From NCBI GenBank assembly GCA_009996515.1, contig JAACZV010000016.1, positions 62,001 through 126,000 on the forward strand: DNA of 64,000 bases. The letters run 5' to 3'. Each line of letters begins with the position of its first letter. Positions within the stretch are counted from its first letter, which is position 1. Below the pieces are notes generated by a model. That model was not told the origin of the DNA, ran no database searches, and saw only the letters and a program-made list of their open reading frames with translations. Origin of the DNA: Comamonadaceae bacterium. Its GTDB lineage: Bacteria > Pseudomonadota > Gammaproteobacteria > Burkholderiales > Burkholderiaceae_C. The position numbers and the translations under genes are program-made. Below are positions 19,139-27,712 of the stretch, piece after piece.

Positions 19139-19822
19139 CTGCTCCTGCGCCTCCCGCTGCCGGTTCATGTCCGCCAGCGTCTTGCCCGCCTCGTCGCGGA
19201 AAGCCTCGTCCAGCACCTGCAGCGTCTCCACGCGGTCGACGCGGAAGCTGCGGAAGTCCTGGCGCAGCTCGCACCAGGCGGCCAGCGTCCAGACAGGGCC
19301 CCAGAACAAACAGGCCAGCGGCCGCACGACGCGCTCGCTGCGCACGCCGCCCAGGTCCAGGTAGCCCACCCTGAGCTTGCGCCGCGCCTCGGTGGCCTCG
19401 CGCATGGCGGTCAGGTGGGCGCTGGTGGCCGGGTCCAGCGCCGGCAGCGGCGCGTACAGCGCCAGGCTCTCGGCGGCGGCGCGGGCGTCCAGCGGCAGCA
19501 CGGCGAGGATCTTGGACAGCGCGTTCTCGGCCTGACGGGCCAGCGCCGCGTCCAGGCGCGACTCGGACATGCGCACCGTGGCGACCAGGGCCTGGGCCTC
19601 CTGCTTGCTGAACATCAGCGGCGGCAGGTCGAAGCCGGCCCGCATGCGATAGCCCACGCCCGCCTCGCCCTCGATGGGCACGCCCTGCTGGCCCAGCGCC
19701 GCGATGTCGCGGTAGACGGTGCGCATGGACACCTCCAGCCGCTGGGCCAGGTAGTCGGCCGTCGTGAGGCGGCGGCCGCGGATGAGCTGGACGATCTGGA
19801 AGAGGCGGTCGGCGCGGCGCAT
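19136..19822 (-). CDS. YafY-type HTH transcriptional regulator with WYL domain
   Basis: A 228-residue DNA-binding protein. The N-terminal winged helix (residues 1-60, RADRLFQIVQLIRG and a recognition helix in VSMRTVYRDIAAL) is the DeoR/YafY type. Residues 135-200 form the WYL ligand-sensing domain (VGYLDLGG, PLACLFWGPVWTLAAWCELR). Members usually act as local repressors responding to nucleic acid or small-molecule ligands. A CACAAT box (19836 to 19831) sits eight bases before the ATG and there is no Shine-Dalgarno, so a leaderless mRNA is likely. The VOC-protein gene just upstream on the same strand may be its target. Confidence 0.88.
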   Translation of the reverse strand: MRRADRLFQIVQLIRGRRLTTADYLAQRLEVSMRTVYRDIAALGQQGVPIEGEAGVGYRMRAGFDLPPLMFSKQEAQALVATVRMSESRLDAALARQAENALSKILAVLPLDARAAAESLALYAPLPALDPATSAHLTAMREATEARRKLRVGYLDLGGVRSERVVRPLACLFWGPVWTLAAWCELRQDFRSFRVDRVETLQVLDEAFRDEAGKTLADMNRQREAQEQ

Positions 19823-19830
19823 GGGGCGGC

Positions 19831-19836
19831 ATTGTG
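19831..19836 (-). promoter_or_regulatory. -10-like box, possible leaderless promoter of the YafY-type gene
   Basis: CACAAT on the minus strand, eight bases before the start codon at 19822; no ribosome-binding site between them. Confidence 0.4.
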
Positions 19837-19882
19837 CGGGAGCATGGCGCGCCTGCCGCAGCCTCGGGAGCCGCGGGCCGGC

Positions 19883-20278
19883 TCAGCCCATGGCGGTGCA
19901 GAGCTCCACCAGCGTGCCGTCCGGGCAGCGCACATAGGCCACCGTCTGGCCCCAGGGCTTGGTGACGGGCGCGGCCAGCGGCCGGGCACCGGCGGCCACG
20001 GCGCGGTCGAAGGCGGCCGGCACGTCGGCGACGGTGAAGCCGATCTCCATGCCCAGCGGCTTCGCGCTGGCGTCGGCGGCGACATAGTCATGCTGCACGC
20101 TGTCGCGCGCCGTCGCATGATCCACGAAGGCCAGCGCGGTGCCGCCGGCACCGGTGTCCACCTCGCCGTAGGCGCCGCTCTCGTGCAGAAAGCGCGTTTT
20201 CAGGCCGAAGGCGCGCTCGAAGAAGGCCAGCGACGCGGGCACGTCGGCGACGTAGACGAGGGTGTAGGCGAATTTCAT
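19883..20278 (-). CDS. VOC family (glyoxalase/bleomycin-resistance fold) protein
   Basis: A 131-residue single-chain VOC protein, two beta-alpha-beta-beta-beta modules: FAYTLVYVADVPASLAFFERAFG at the start and IGFTVADVPAAFDRAVAAGA at the second module. His/Glu-type metal ligands may be E61-like EVDTG and the terminal E in LVELCTAMG. The family covers glyoxalases, dioxygenases and antibiotic-binding proteins; no substrate can be assigned. ATG follows AGGAG. It lies 60 bases upstream of the YafY-type regulator gene on the same strand, a common pairing. Confidence 0.87.
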   Translation of the reverse strand: MKFAYTLVYVADVPASLAFFERAFGLKTRFLHESGAYGEVDTGAGGTALAFVDHATARDSVQHDYVAADASAKPLGMEIGFTVADVPAAFDRAVAAGARPLAAPVTKPWGQTVAYVRCPDGTLVELCTAMG

Positions 20279-20353
20279 GGGAGCTCCTGGGGGCTGGAAT
20301 TGCCCGCATGCTCGCCGGGCCGGCTGCCAGCGCGTGTCAGCAGGCGCGGGGCG

Positions 20354-20509
20354 TCATGCCTTGAGTAGGCGATAGCCCACCCCGCAGGACACGCTTCCTG
20401 CAACCATCCAAAGCAGTCCGCCGAGCCATGTGCCCGCGGCGTCGCCGAACAGTTCCGTCGCCAGCATGGCCAGGCAGCCAGAAACCTTCGCGTCACGTTG
20501 CATCGCCAT
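20354..20509 (-). CDS. Small membrane protein coupled to glpK
   Basis: A 51-residue frame whose ATG overlaps the glpK stop as TGATG, so translation can re-initiate directly. The sequence is mildly hydrophobic, with one probable helix (about residues 27-47, TWLGGLLWMVAGSVSCGVGY) and a basic ending. I recognise no family. Support comes from the overlap arrangement and the helix rather than from similarity; a chance frame cannot be excluded. If real it could be a small inner-membrane partner of glycerol uptake or metabolism, which is speculation. Confidence 0.5.
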   Translation of the reverse strand: MAMQRDAKVSGCLAMLATELFGDAAGTWLGGLLWMVAGSVSCGVGYRLLKA

Positions 20510-21987
20510 CACTCCGCCAGCACCTGCCGCACCGCGCGCTCCCACTGCGCCATGCGCGCGCCGGCCGCGTCGCGCGACATGCGCGGCTCGAAGGCGCGCT
20601 CCAGCTGCCAGATCGCGCCGGTCTCCGCGGTGGATGCGTACAGGCCGCAGCCCAGGCCGGCCAGCAGCGCCGCGCCCAGCGCCGTGGTCTCGATGACGCG
20701 CGGGCGCAGCACGGGGATGCCCAGCAGGTCGGCCTGGAACTGCATCAGCAAGTCATTGGCGCTGGCGCCGCCGTCCACGCGCAGCTCCGTCAGGCGTTCG
20801 CTGCTGCCCACGTCGGCGTTCATCGCGGCCAGCACCGCGGCGCTCTGGAAGGCGATGCTCTCCAGCGCCGCATGGGCGATATGGGCCTGCGTGGTGCCGC
20901 GCGTCAGGCCTAGCAGCGCGCCGCGCGCGTCGGGCCGCCAGTAGGGCGCGCCCAGGCCGGCAAAGGCCGGCACGAAGACCACGCCGCCCGCATCGTGCAC
21001 GCTGCTGGCGAGTGCCTGCACCTCGCTGCTGGAGCGCACCGCGTGCAGCCCGTCGCGCAGCCACTGCACGACGGCACCGCCGACGAAGACGCTGCCTTCC
21101 AGCGCGAACTGCGCGGCGGCGTCCACCTGGGCCGCGCGCGTCGTCACCAGGCCTTGCGTGGAGCTGCGCGCCTGCGCGCCGGTGTGCATCAGCAAAAAGC
21201 AGCCGGTGCCATAGGTGTTCTTGGCCTGGCCGGGCTGCAGCGCGGCCTGGCCGAACAGCGCGGCCTGCTGGTCGCCGGCGATGCCCGCGATGGGTACGCC
21301 GAACTCCTCGGCCTGGCCGAAGACGCCGGCCGACGGGCGCACCTCGGGCAGCAGGCCGCGCGGGATGTCGAAGGCCGCCAGCAGCTCGTCGCTCCAGTCG
21401 CCGCGGTGGATGTCGAACAGCAGCGTGCGCGACGCGTTGCTGACGTCGGTGGCATGCACCCGGCCCCCGGTCAGCTGCCACAGCAGCCAGCTGTCCACGG
21501 TGCCGAAGGCCAGCTCGCCGCGCACCGCGCGCTCGCGGGCGCCGGGCACATGGTCCAGCAGCCAGCGCAGCTTGGTGGCGGAGAAATAGGGGTCCAGCAG
21601 CAGGCCGGTGAGCTCGCGCACGCGGGGTTCCAGGCCTTGCCGTTTCAGCGCCGCGCAGAAGTCCGCGGTGCGGCGGTCCTGCCAGACCAGCGCCCGATGC
21701 AGCGGCCTGCCGGTCTTGCGGTCCCACAGCACCACCGTCTCGCGCTGGTTGGTGATGCCTATGGCGGCCACCCTCACCCCCGCCTTGGCCAGCGCCTCGC
21801 GGGCGCATTCGAGCTGGTGGGCCCAGATCTGCTCGGCGTCATGCTCCACCCAGCCCGGCTGCGGGAAATGCTGGGGCAGCTCGCGCTGCGCGACGGCCAG
21901 CAGCCGGCCCGAGCGGTCGAAGACCAGGGCCCGCGAACTCGACGTTCCCTGATCCAGCGCCAGCAGTGCTTCCATGTGCGTGTCCAT
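20509..21987 (-). CDS. glpK: Glycerol kinase
   Basis: A 492-residue FGGY-family cytosolic kinase that phosphorylates glycerol with ATP to sn-glycerol 3-phosphate, the substrate of GlpD encoded divergently. Motifs: [11 protein letters not shown] at the N-terminus (phosphate 1), [12 protein letters not shown] near 80, [14 protein letters not shown] near 255 and the FGGY-type signature GLGAPYW with [12 protein letters not shown] near 340. Length matches E. coli GlpK. GTG/ATG choice: ATG 21987 gives four extra residues before ATG 21975, which fits the family start better; neither has a ribosome site. No glpF is in the window. Confidence 0.95.
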   Translation of the reverse strand: MDTHMEALLALDQGTSSSRALVFDRSGRLLAVAQRELPQHFPQPGWVEHDAEQIWAHQLECAREALAKAGVRVAAIGITNQRETVVLWDRKTGRPLHRALVWQDRRTADFCAALKRQGLEPRVRELTGLLLDPYFSATKLRWLLDHVPGARERAVRGELAFGTVDSWLLWQLTGGRVHATDVSNASRTLLFDIHRGDWSDELLAAFDIPRGLLPEVRPSAGVFGQAEEFGVPIAGIAGDQQAALFGQAALQPGQAKNTYGTGCFLLMHTGAQARSSTQGLVTTRAAQVDAAAQFALEGSVFVGGAVVQWLRDGLHAVRSSSEVQALASSVHDAGGVVFVPAFAGLGAPYWRPDARGALLGLTRGTTQAHIAHAALESIAFQSAAVLAAMNADVGSSERLTELRVDGGASANDLLMQFQADLLGIPVLRPRVIETTALGAALLAGLGCGLYASTAETGAIWQLERAFEPRMSRDAAGARMAQWERAVRQVLAE

Positions 21988-21998
21988 TCATCGTTGGC

Positions 21999-22107
21999 GG
22001 GCCGAGCGCCGGGCCTGCCATAGGCCAGAGGCCCTTGGCCTTCCGTAGGCACCAGCAGTCCGCAGGGACTGCTGGTGTCCGACTCCAGTTCCCAAGCCGG
22101 CCCGCGC
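21999..22107. repeat. Interrupted third copy of the intergenic repeat's outer arms
   Basis: Two 17-base blocks identical to copy 1 occur here: GGGCCGAGCGCCGGGCC (21999-22015; copy 1 19003-19019) and CCCAAGCCGGCCCGCGC (22091-22107; copy 1 19022-19038). In copy 1 they are two bases apart, here 75 bases. The intervening DNA contains a perfect 12-base stem, CACCAGCAGTCC (22050-22061) and GGACTGCTGGTG (22066-22077). The element lies between the divergent glpK and glpD genes. Confidence 0.7.
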
Positions 22108-22118
22108 TGGGCGGGGGC

Positions 22119-22124
22119 TAGAGT
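22119..22124 (+). promoter_or_regulatory. -10-like box, possible leaderless promoter of glpD
   Basis: TAGAGT ends six bases before the glpD ATG at 22131; no Shine-Dalgarno is present. Confidence 0.4.
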
Positions 22125-22130
22125 ACCTTC

Positions 22131-23591
22131 ATGGATGATTTTGACGTCGTGGTGGTCGGGGGCGGCATCAACGGCACGGGCCTGGCGCGCGACCTGGCCG
22201 GGCGCGGCTGGCGGGTGCTGCTGGCGGAGGCGCAAGACCTGGCCCAGCACACCTCGTCCAGCTCCACCAAGCTCATCCACGGCGGCCTGCGCTACCTGGA
22301 GACCTACGAGTTCTCGCTGGTCGCCAAGGCCTTGCAGGAGCGCGAGGTGCTGCTGCGCAGCGCCCCCCACATCGTGCGGCCGCTGCGCTTCGTGCTGCCG
22401 CATGCGCCGCACCTGCGGCCGGCGTGGATGATCCGCATCGGCCTGTTCCTGTACGACCACTTGGCGCGGCGCGAGCTGCTGCCGGGCTCGCGCGGCCTGC
22501 GCCTGGCCGGCACGCCTTTCGGCGCGGCGCTGCGGCCCGAGTTCACGCGCGGCTTCGTCTATTCCGACGGCTGGGTGGACGACGCCCGCTGCGTGGTGCT
22601 GAACGCGCTGGACGCCCGCCAGCGCGGCGCCGAGGTGCTGACGCGCTGCGCGGTGACCGAGGCCAGGCGCGGCGCCGACGGCTGGCAGCTGGCGCTGGCC
22701 GGCGGCCGCCGGCTGCGCAGCCGCGCGCTGGTCAACGCGGCCGGGCCCTGGGCCGAGAGCTTTCTGCGCGGCCAGGGCCTGCCGGCGCGCGGCATGCGCC
22801 TGGTCAAGGGCAGCCACATCGTCGTGCCGCAGCGCTTCGCGCACGACCATGCCTACATCTTCCAGAACCCCGACGGCCGCATCATCTTCGCCATCCCCTA
22901 CGAGGGTCGCTTCACGCTGATCGGCACGACCGACGTTGAGCTGCCCGACGACGGGGCGCCGCCCGAGCGCGCCGAGATCAGCGCGGCCGAGACCGCCTAT
23001 CTGTGCGAGCAGGCCAGCCGTTATCTGGCCCAGCCCGTGCGGCCGGCCGACGTGGTGTGGAGCTATGCCGGCGTGCGCCCGCTGCTGGACGAGGGCGGCT
23101 CGGCCTCGTCCGTCACGCGCGACTACCTGCTGGAGGCCGACGCCCACAACGGCGCGCCGCTGCTCAATGTCTGGGGCGGCAAGCTGACGACCTACCGCAA
23201 GCTGGCCGAGGACGGCGCCAGCCAGCTCGGCGCCCTGCTGGGCGACGCGCGCCGGCCCTGGACCCGCGGCGCCAGGCTGCCGGGCGGCGACCTGGGCGCG
23301 CACGGTGTGGACCTCGCCGGCTTCACGCGCGCCCTGCAGGCCCGCCACGCCGACCGGCCGCCGGCCCTGGTCGCAAGGCTGGCCCAGGCCTATGGCAGCG
23401 AGGCCGAGGCGCTGCTGGCCGCCCCGCCCGGCGCGGAGGTGGCACCAGGGCTGTTCGAGGCCGAGCTGCATCACCTCGTCGAGCAGGAATGGGCGCGCAG
23501 CGCCGAGGACGTGCTGTGGCGGCGCAGCAAGCTGGGCCTGCACTACACGGCCGCGCAGCGCGCGGCGGTGGCGGACTGGATGAAGGGCTGA
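22131..23591 (+). CDS. glpD: Glycerol-3-phosphate dehydrogenase (FAD, aerobic)
   Basis: A 486-residue membrane-associated flavoenzyme that oxidises sn-glycerol 3-phosphate to dihydroxyacetone phosphate and passes electrons to quinone. The N-terminal Rossmann motif VVVGGGINGTG (residues 5-15) binds FAD, SSSTKLIHGGLRYLE (about 43-57) is the GlpD signature, and VWGGKLTTYRKLAE (about 348-361) is the FAD-binding C-terminal motif. The C-terminal DAO_C domain is present (ELHHLVEQEWARSAEDVLWRR). It is divergent from glpK with a repeat-containing 143-base spacer. The two make a complete route from glycerol to triose phosphate. Confidence 0.96.
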   Translation: MDDFDVVVVGGGINGTGLARDLAGRGWRVLLAEAQDLAQHTSSSSTKLIHGGLRYLETYEFSLVAKALQEREVLLRSAPHIVRPLRFVLPHAPHLRPAWMIRIGLFLYDHLARRELLPGSRGLRLAGTPFGAALRPEFTRGFVYSDGWVDDARCVVLNALDARQRGAEVLTRCAVTEARRGADGWQLALAGGRRLRSRALVNAAGPWAESFLRGQGLPARGMRLVKGSHIVVPQRFAHDHAYIFQNPDGRIIFAIPYEGRFTLIGTTDVELPDDGAPPERAEISAAETAYLCEQASRYLAQPVRPADVVWSYAGVRPLLDEGGSASSVTRDYLLEADAHNGAPLLNVWGGKLTTYRKLAEDGASQLGALLGDARRPWTRGARLPGGDLGAHGVDLAGFTRALQARHADRPPALVARLAQAYGSEAEALLAAPPGAEVAPGLFEAELHHLVEQEWARSAEDVLWRRSKLGLHYTAAQRAAVADWMKG

Positions 23592-23628
23592 TTGCGACGG
23601 GCGCCCGGCGCGCAGCCGTCCATCACCG

Positions 23629-24609
23629 ATGATGGGCGGCATGCTGCTAGGCCTGTTGTTCGCCCTCGCCGCCGGGCTGATGTGGGGGCTGGTGTTCGTC
23701 GCGCCCGTCATGCTGCCCGGCTATGCGCCCGCGCTGCTGACGGTGGGGCGCTACCTGGCCTTCGGCCTGATCGCGCTGCCGCTGGCGCTGGCGCTGGACC
23801 GGCGCGCGCTGCGCGAGCTGCGGCCGGCCGACTGGTGGGAGGCGGCCCGGCTCAGCCTGGTCGGCAACTTCCTGTACTACCTCTGCCTGTCGGCCGCCAT
23901 CCAGCGCGCTGGCGCGCCGCTGCCGACCATGATCATCGGCACGCTGCCGGTGGTCATCGCCGTCTGCGCCAACCACCGCAACCGCGTGCGCGACGGCCAG
24001 CTGCCCTGGCCGAAGCTGGCGCCGTCGCTGGCGCTGATCGCCGCCGGCCTGGGCCTGGTGAACCGCGACGAGCTGGCCCAGCTGCAGGCCCAGGCCGGCG
24101 ACGCGCGCCGCTATGCCGAGGGCGCGCTGCTGGCCCTGGCGGCCGTGGCCTGCTGGACCTGGTACCCCATCCGCAATGCCGACTGGCTGCGCGCCCATGC
24201 CGACCGCAGCCCCAGGGCCTGGGCGACGGCGCAGGGCCTGGTCACGCTGCCGATGGCACTGATCGGAGCGGTGCTGCTGGGCGGCGTGCACCTGGCCGCG
24301 CCGGGCACGCTGATCCCGGCCGGCTATGCGCTGCCGCTAGGCGAGAGCCCCTGGGCCTACGTGGGCCTGATGGCGGCCATCGGCCTGTGCTCGTCCTGGC
24401 TGGGCACGCTGTGCTGGAACGAGGCCAGCCAGCGCCTGCCGACCTCGCTGTCGGGCCAGCTCATCGTGTTCGAGACGCTGGCGGCGCTGGCCTATGCCTT
24501 CACCTGGAATCAGCGAGTGCCGCCACCGGCCACGCTGGCAGGCGTGGCGCTGCTGGTGGCGGGCGTGGTGTGGGCGCTGCGCATCAAGCCGGTGAAGCAC
24601 GCCGTCTGA
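23629..24609 (+). CDS. DMT-superfamily transporter (EamA domains)
   Basis: A 326-residue inner-membrane protein with ten helices arranged as two EamA repeats, as in drug/metabolite exporters. The first repeat starts LLFALAAGLMWGLVFVAP, and the second ends FETLAALAYAFTWNQR with PPATLAGVALLVAGV, both typical. A 45-residue hydrophilic loop (about 140-165) separates parts of the halves. No substrate can be assigned. An alternative start at 23641 places the N-terminus at the first helix and has GATGAT seven bases upstream, resembling other leaderless starts here. It converges with the next gene, three bases apart. Confidence 0.87.
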   Translation: MMGGMLLGLLFALAAGLMWGLVFVAPVMLPGYAPALLTVGRYLAFGLIALPLALALDRRALRELRPADWWEAARLSLVGNFLYYLCLSAAIQRAGAPLPTMIIGTLPVVIAVCANHRNRVRDGQLPWPKLAPSLALIAAGLGLVNRDELAQLQAQAGDARRYAEGALLALAAVACWTWYPIRNADWLRAHADRSPRAWATAQGLVTLPMALIGAVLLGGVHLAAPGTLIPAGYALPLGESPWAYVGLMAAIGLCSSWLGTLCWNEASQRLPTSLSGQLIVFETLAALAYAFTWNQRVPPPATLAGVALLVAGVVWALRIKPVKHAV

Positions 24610-24612
24610 TGC

Positions 24613-25215
24613 TCACCGCAGGTATTTCGGGCGCTTCTTGCCGCCGGTGAAGATGACGTCGGCGAACAGGCTAACCAAGGTGACCGGCAGCGCACCGATC
24701 GGAATGCTGGCAAAACACACCGCCAAGCCTCCCATGAACGCATAGCCCAGCCGGCCATCGGTGGTCAGCCCGGGCGCCAAGCTGGGATCGCCTGGGAGCG
24801 CGAAGAACGAGAAGAGGCAGAACAGCCCGAACGGTGGCGCTACGAAGACCATGCCGGCAATCGATTTGGCACCCGTCTCACGGTAGCCGGCCCGCACTGC
24901 CTTGTGGTTCGCGGACAGCAGGATCGCCGTGGCCACGGTCATCCACAGCCACCACACGCTGGCATACGCGGTGGCCAGCGTGGCGACCTCTGGAAACCGT
25001 GTGCTGCGCGCATGCCGGAAGAAGTCAATCTCGGGAAACCGCGCCACGAGCGTGTGCTGCACCGCGTCGCAGAGGGCCTTCAGCTCAGGATTCGTCGTCA
25101 GTACATCGGATGGCGACGACAGCACCAGGACGAAGAACAGCAGGGTCGGGAGAGCAATACCTGCCAGTACGAGTGCAGCTGCGGCCAGCGCGCCAACGGT
25201 TTTCAGCGTTTTCAT
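24613..25215 (-). CDS. Membrane protein of unknown function with lower GC
   Basis: A 200-residue protein with about four helices (roughly 8-32, 82-102, 112-138 and 155-185) and a charged C-terminus (GGKKRPKYLR). Between helices 1 and 2 lies a soluble loop with a Cys and several charged residues. I recognise no family. Base composition is visibly lower in GC than all neighbours and uses more A/T-ending codons, suggesting later acquisition. The start overlaps the stop of the phosphoesterase gene by ATGA, so it has nevertheless been placed in a coupled operon. Confidence 0.7.
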   Translation of the reverse strand: MKTLKTVGALAAAALVLAGIALPTLLFFVLVLSSPSDVLTTNPELKALCDAVQHTLVARFPEIDFFRHARSTRFPEVATLATAYASVWWLWMTVATAILLSANHKAVRAGYRETGAKSIAGMVFVAPPFGLFCLFSFFALPGDPSLAPGLTTDGRLGYAFMGGLAVCFASIPIGALPVTLVSLFADVIFTGGKKRPKYLR

Positions 25216-25979
25216 GACGCGGCGAAGACGTCGACCGTTCGCAACCCATCGAAGCCGTCGGCCTCGCCGCGCTTCATGTGGCCGCGGGCGTTGCTGACGA
25301 TGCGGGTGGCGCCCAGCCGGTAGTCGTGCCGGCAGTGCAGGTGGCCGTGCAGCCACAGCTGCGCGCCGGGCAGCAGGTCCTCGTCGTCGTTGCAGAAACT
25401 GGCCGTGCCGGGCTGGCGGCCGTAGCGCGGGTCGGCGCTCTTCAGGCTGGGCGCGAAATGCGTGATGGCCACCGTCGCGTCCCAGTCGCCGTCGCGCCGC
25501 AGCTCCTCGGCCAGCCAGGCGCGCTGCTGCAGCGCCAGCGCGCGCACCGCCTCCACGCCGAAGGCCTCGCCATGGCGGGTGGCCTGCATGACCTTCTGGA
25601 AATAGCCGCCGGCCCGCATCGCGCGCTCGCGCTCCTTGGGGCCGAAGGCGTCGAAGTCGCACCAGCGCGTGCAGCCGACGAAGCGCACGCGCCGGCCCTG
25701 GGCGTCGGGGATGACGACGGACTCGTCATCCAGCATGCGCAGGCCCAGCGCCTGCACATGGGCACGCAAGGCCAAGCGCGCCTCGTCCACGTCGCGGCCG
25801 TCGTACTCATGGTTGCCGGGCACGAACAGCACCGGCACGGGCCAGTCGCGGAACAGCTCGAGGCTGCGCCAGCTCGCGTCGATGTCGCCGGCCAGCACCA
25901 GCAGCTCCGCGTCGGGCGCGGGTGGGGGAACGTAGCTCTCGGTCTCCAGGTGGAGATCCGAGAGCAGCTGCAGCCTCAA
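25212..25979 (-). CDS. Calcineurin-like metallophosphoesterase
   Basis: A 255-residue soluble hydrolase with all metal motifs of the family: SDLHLE (7-12, D-x-H), VLAGDIDA (28-35, GD), PGNHEYDG (53-60, GNHE), ITHFAPS (about 172-178) and LHGHLHCRHDY (about 208-218, GHxH). The active site binds two divalent metals and cleaves phosphomono- or diesters; the substrate is unknown. No signal peptide, so it is cytoplasmic. Four-base overlap with the downstream membrane-protein gene. Confidence 0.9.
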   Translation of the reverse strand: MRLQLLSDLHLETESYVPPPAPDAELLVLAGDIDASWRSLELFRDWPVPVLFVPGNHEYDGRDVDEARLALRAHVQALGLRMLDDESVVIPDAQGRRVRFVGCTRWCDFDAFGPKERERAMRAGGYFQKVMQATRHGEAFGVEAVRALALQQRAWLAEELRRDGDWDATVAITHFAPSLKSADPRYGRQPGTASFCNDDEDLLPGAQLWLHGHLHCRHDYRLGATRIVSNARGHMKRGEADGFDGLRTVDVFAAS

Positions 25980-26033
25980 GTCAGTCGGGGACAGAGCTCG
26001 GCGCCGCGCGCCTTCAGCCCGTCCCGCGAGTGA

Positions 26034-26795
26034 TCAGTTGCTGCCATGGCACTGCTTGTACTTGCGGCCCGAACCGCAGGGGCAGGGGTCGTTGCGCCCC
26101 ACCTTGGGCGTGTCGCGCTTGATGGTCTCGACGCGATAGCGCTCGGCCTCGGTCAGGTCGGCCAGGTCGGCCACCGTGGCGACCAGCTCCTCGATGGCCT
26201 CGTCCAGGTCCTTCAGCGGATGCTCGCGGTTCAGCGTCGCGACGACTTCCTTCTCCTCGTCGGTCTCGGCCGGCAGGTGGCGGTAGAGGCGGGCCATGGC
26301 CGCGCTCACGTCCTCGTTGGGCAGGTCGGCCAGCTCGGGAAAGCACAGCGCCGCATGCTGGAAGCCGGCCACCCAGGGCATCAGCGCGCGCGAGATCGGG
26401 CCCAGCGCGTCGTAGCTGGCGCGGGCGGCGCGCTCCTCCTCGCTGGCGTCCTCGGGCAGGGGCTCGGGCTCCTGTTCCTCGTCGACGTCCAGGATGACGG
26501 GGTCGAACCAGCCGTCCTCCACCAGGCTGCGGTTCAGCGCGGCATGGCGGCGCTCGACCAGCTGGGTCAGCTTGTCCAGCCAGGCCGCGTCCACGGTCTC
26601 GGGAAGCAGGCCGCCGTCGTAGTCGAAGATGTTGGGCAGCCATTCGTCGCTCTCGATGAGGCGGGGCTGCACGATGACGCCGCAGAGGTAGCCGTCCAGC
26701 ATGGAGGCGTCCAGCGGCTGCAGCGGCGCCGGCGTGGCGGCGAGGAGTTCGTCGAGTTCGGCGAACTCGGCGTCGGTGAGGTCATGGGTGCTCAT
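26034..26795 (-). CDS. UPF0149/YecA-type protein with C-terminal SEC-C zinc motif
   Basis: A 253-residue acidic protein. Residues 1-190 are the YecA/UPF0149 helical domain ([37 protein letters not shown]). The last 25 residues carry the SEC-C motif [19 protein letters not shown], a zinc-binding CxCx8CH tail shared with SecA and used for ribosome or protein contacts. E. coli YecA binds the ribosome near the exit tunnel. A GACAAT box (26808 to 26803) lies seven bases before ATG and there is no Shine-Dalgarno, so a leaderless mRNA is likely. Divergent from the CPBP protease gene. Confidence 0.88.
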   Translation of the reverse strand: MSTHDLTDAEFAELDELLAATPAPLQPLDASMLDGYLCGVIVQPRLIESDEWLPNIFDYDGGLLPETVDAAWLDKLTQLVERRHAALNRSLVEDGWFDPVILDVDEEQEPEPLPEDASEEERAARASYDALGPISRALMPWVAGFQHAALCFPELADLPNEDVSAAMARLYRHLPAETDEEKEVVATLNREHPLKDLDEAIEELVATVADLADLTEAERYRVETIKRDTPKVGRNDPCPCGSGRKYKQCHGSN

Positions 26796-26802
26796 GAACG
26801 GG

Positions 26803-26808
26803 ATTGTC
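26803..26808 (-). promoter_or_regulatory. -10-like box, possible leaderless promoter of the SEC-C gene
   Basis: GACAAT on the minus strand, seven bases from the start codon at 26795. The divergent gene has TAAGCT at 26847-26852, eight bases before its own ATG at 26861. Confidence 0.45.
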
Positions 26809-26860
26809 GGGCTTTGCCCGGCAGCGGCAAGCCGGCCGGCTCGGGCTAAGCTGGCGCGCC

Positions 26861-27538
26861 ATGCCTGCCGCCCCGCTCAGCCCCGCCGCCCTCGCCCGCT
26901 GCATTCCCTTCGCCGCCTTCATGGCGCTGCTGGCACTGCGCGGCCACCTGCCGGCCGGGCTGGGCCTGGACGCGCGCTGGATCTATGGCCTGCAAACCGC
27001 CATCGTCGCCGGCCTGCTGGGCTGGTACTGGCGCGGCTACGGCGAGCTGGTGCGCCAGAACCTGCCCGGTGCGCGCGAGGCCGGCTGGGCCGTCGCCGTC
27101 GGCATTGCCGTGTTCGCGCTCTGGGTGCAGCTGGACGCGCCCTGGATGCAGCTGGGCGAGGCCACGGCCAGCTTCGTGCCGCTGGACGCCGCGGGCCGGC
27201 CGATCTGGCCGCTGATCGCGCTGCGCCTGATCGGCGCGGCCCTGGTGGTGCCGGTCATGGAGGAGCTGTTCTGGCGCAGCTTCCTGATGCGCTGGGTGCA
27301 GCATCCGGGCTTCGAGCGCGTGGACCCGCAGGCGGTGGGCCTCAAGGCCGTCGTGGTGTCCACCTTCGTCTTCACGCTGGCCCACACGCTGTGGCTGGCC
27401 GCCGTCGTCGCCGGCCTGGCCTATGCGTGGCTCTACCGCCGCACCGGCAAGCTGTGGACGGCCGTCATCGCGCACGCGGTGACGAACGGGCTGCTGGGCA
27501 TCTGGGTCATCGCGACCGGCCGTTGGGAGTTCTGGTGA
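26861..27538 (+). CDS. CPBP intramembrane metalloprotease (CAAX prenyl protease-related)
   Basis: A 225-residue membrane protein with about seven helices. The CPBP (Abi) catalytic motifs are intact: EELFWRSFL (EExxxR, about residues 140-148), FTLAHTLW (FxxxH, about 172-179) and the C-terminal HAVTNG (HxxxN, about 205-210). It most resembles the exosortase-associated CAAX-protease-related subfamily, usually found with PEP-CTERM/exosortase genes; none is nearby. ATG 26861 is chosen over an upstream in-frame start because TAAGCT lies eight bases before it. Confidence 0.86.
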   Translation: MPAAPLSPAALARCIPFAAFMALLALRGHLPAGLGLDARWIYGLQTAIVAGLLGWYWRGYGELVRQNLPGAREAGWAVAVGIAVFALWVQLDAPWMQLGEATASFVPLDAAGRPIWPLIALRLIGAALVVPVMEELFWRSFLMRWVQHPGFERVDPQAVGLKAVVVSTFVFTLAHTLWLAAVVAGLAYAWLYRRTGKLWTAVIAHAVTNGLLGIWVIATGRWEFW

Positions 27539-27574
27539 TGGGGCCAGCGCAGAGGCAAGCTCGACGGCGCGGCA

Positions 27575-27629
27575 TCCCCTGGCCCGCGCGGCATGGGTGG
27601 ACCGAACCGCACTCATCACGGCCAGGGGA
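27575..27629. repeat. Inverted repeat between convergent genes
   Basis: TCCCCTGGCC (27575-27584) and GGCCAGGGGA (27620-27629) form a perfect 10-base inverted repeat with a 35-base loop, in the 174-base gap between the CPBP protease and XRE regulator stops. A bidirectional termination role is possible; there is no T-run. Confidence 0.45.
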
Positions 27630-27712
27630 CGCCCCTTCGGGCGGGGCCTGACCGGGCCGGCTGCGTCGTTGCGGCGCTTGCCAAGGCGGCCAGCCTTGGT
27701 TGCGCACCGCGC

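Noticed and set aside
19003-22107. Repeat copies interpreted as a CRISPR array or insertion sequence ends
   Set aside because: Copies are far apart, with no spacer series, no transposase and no target duplication visible.
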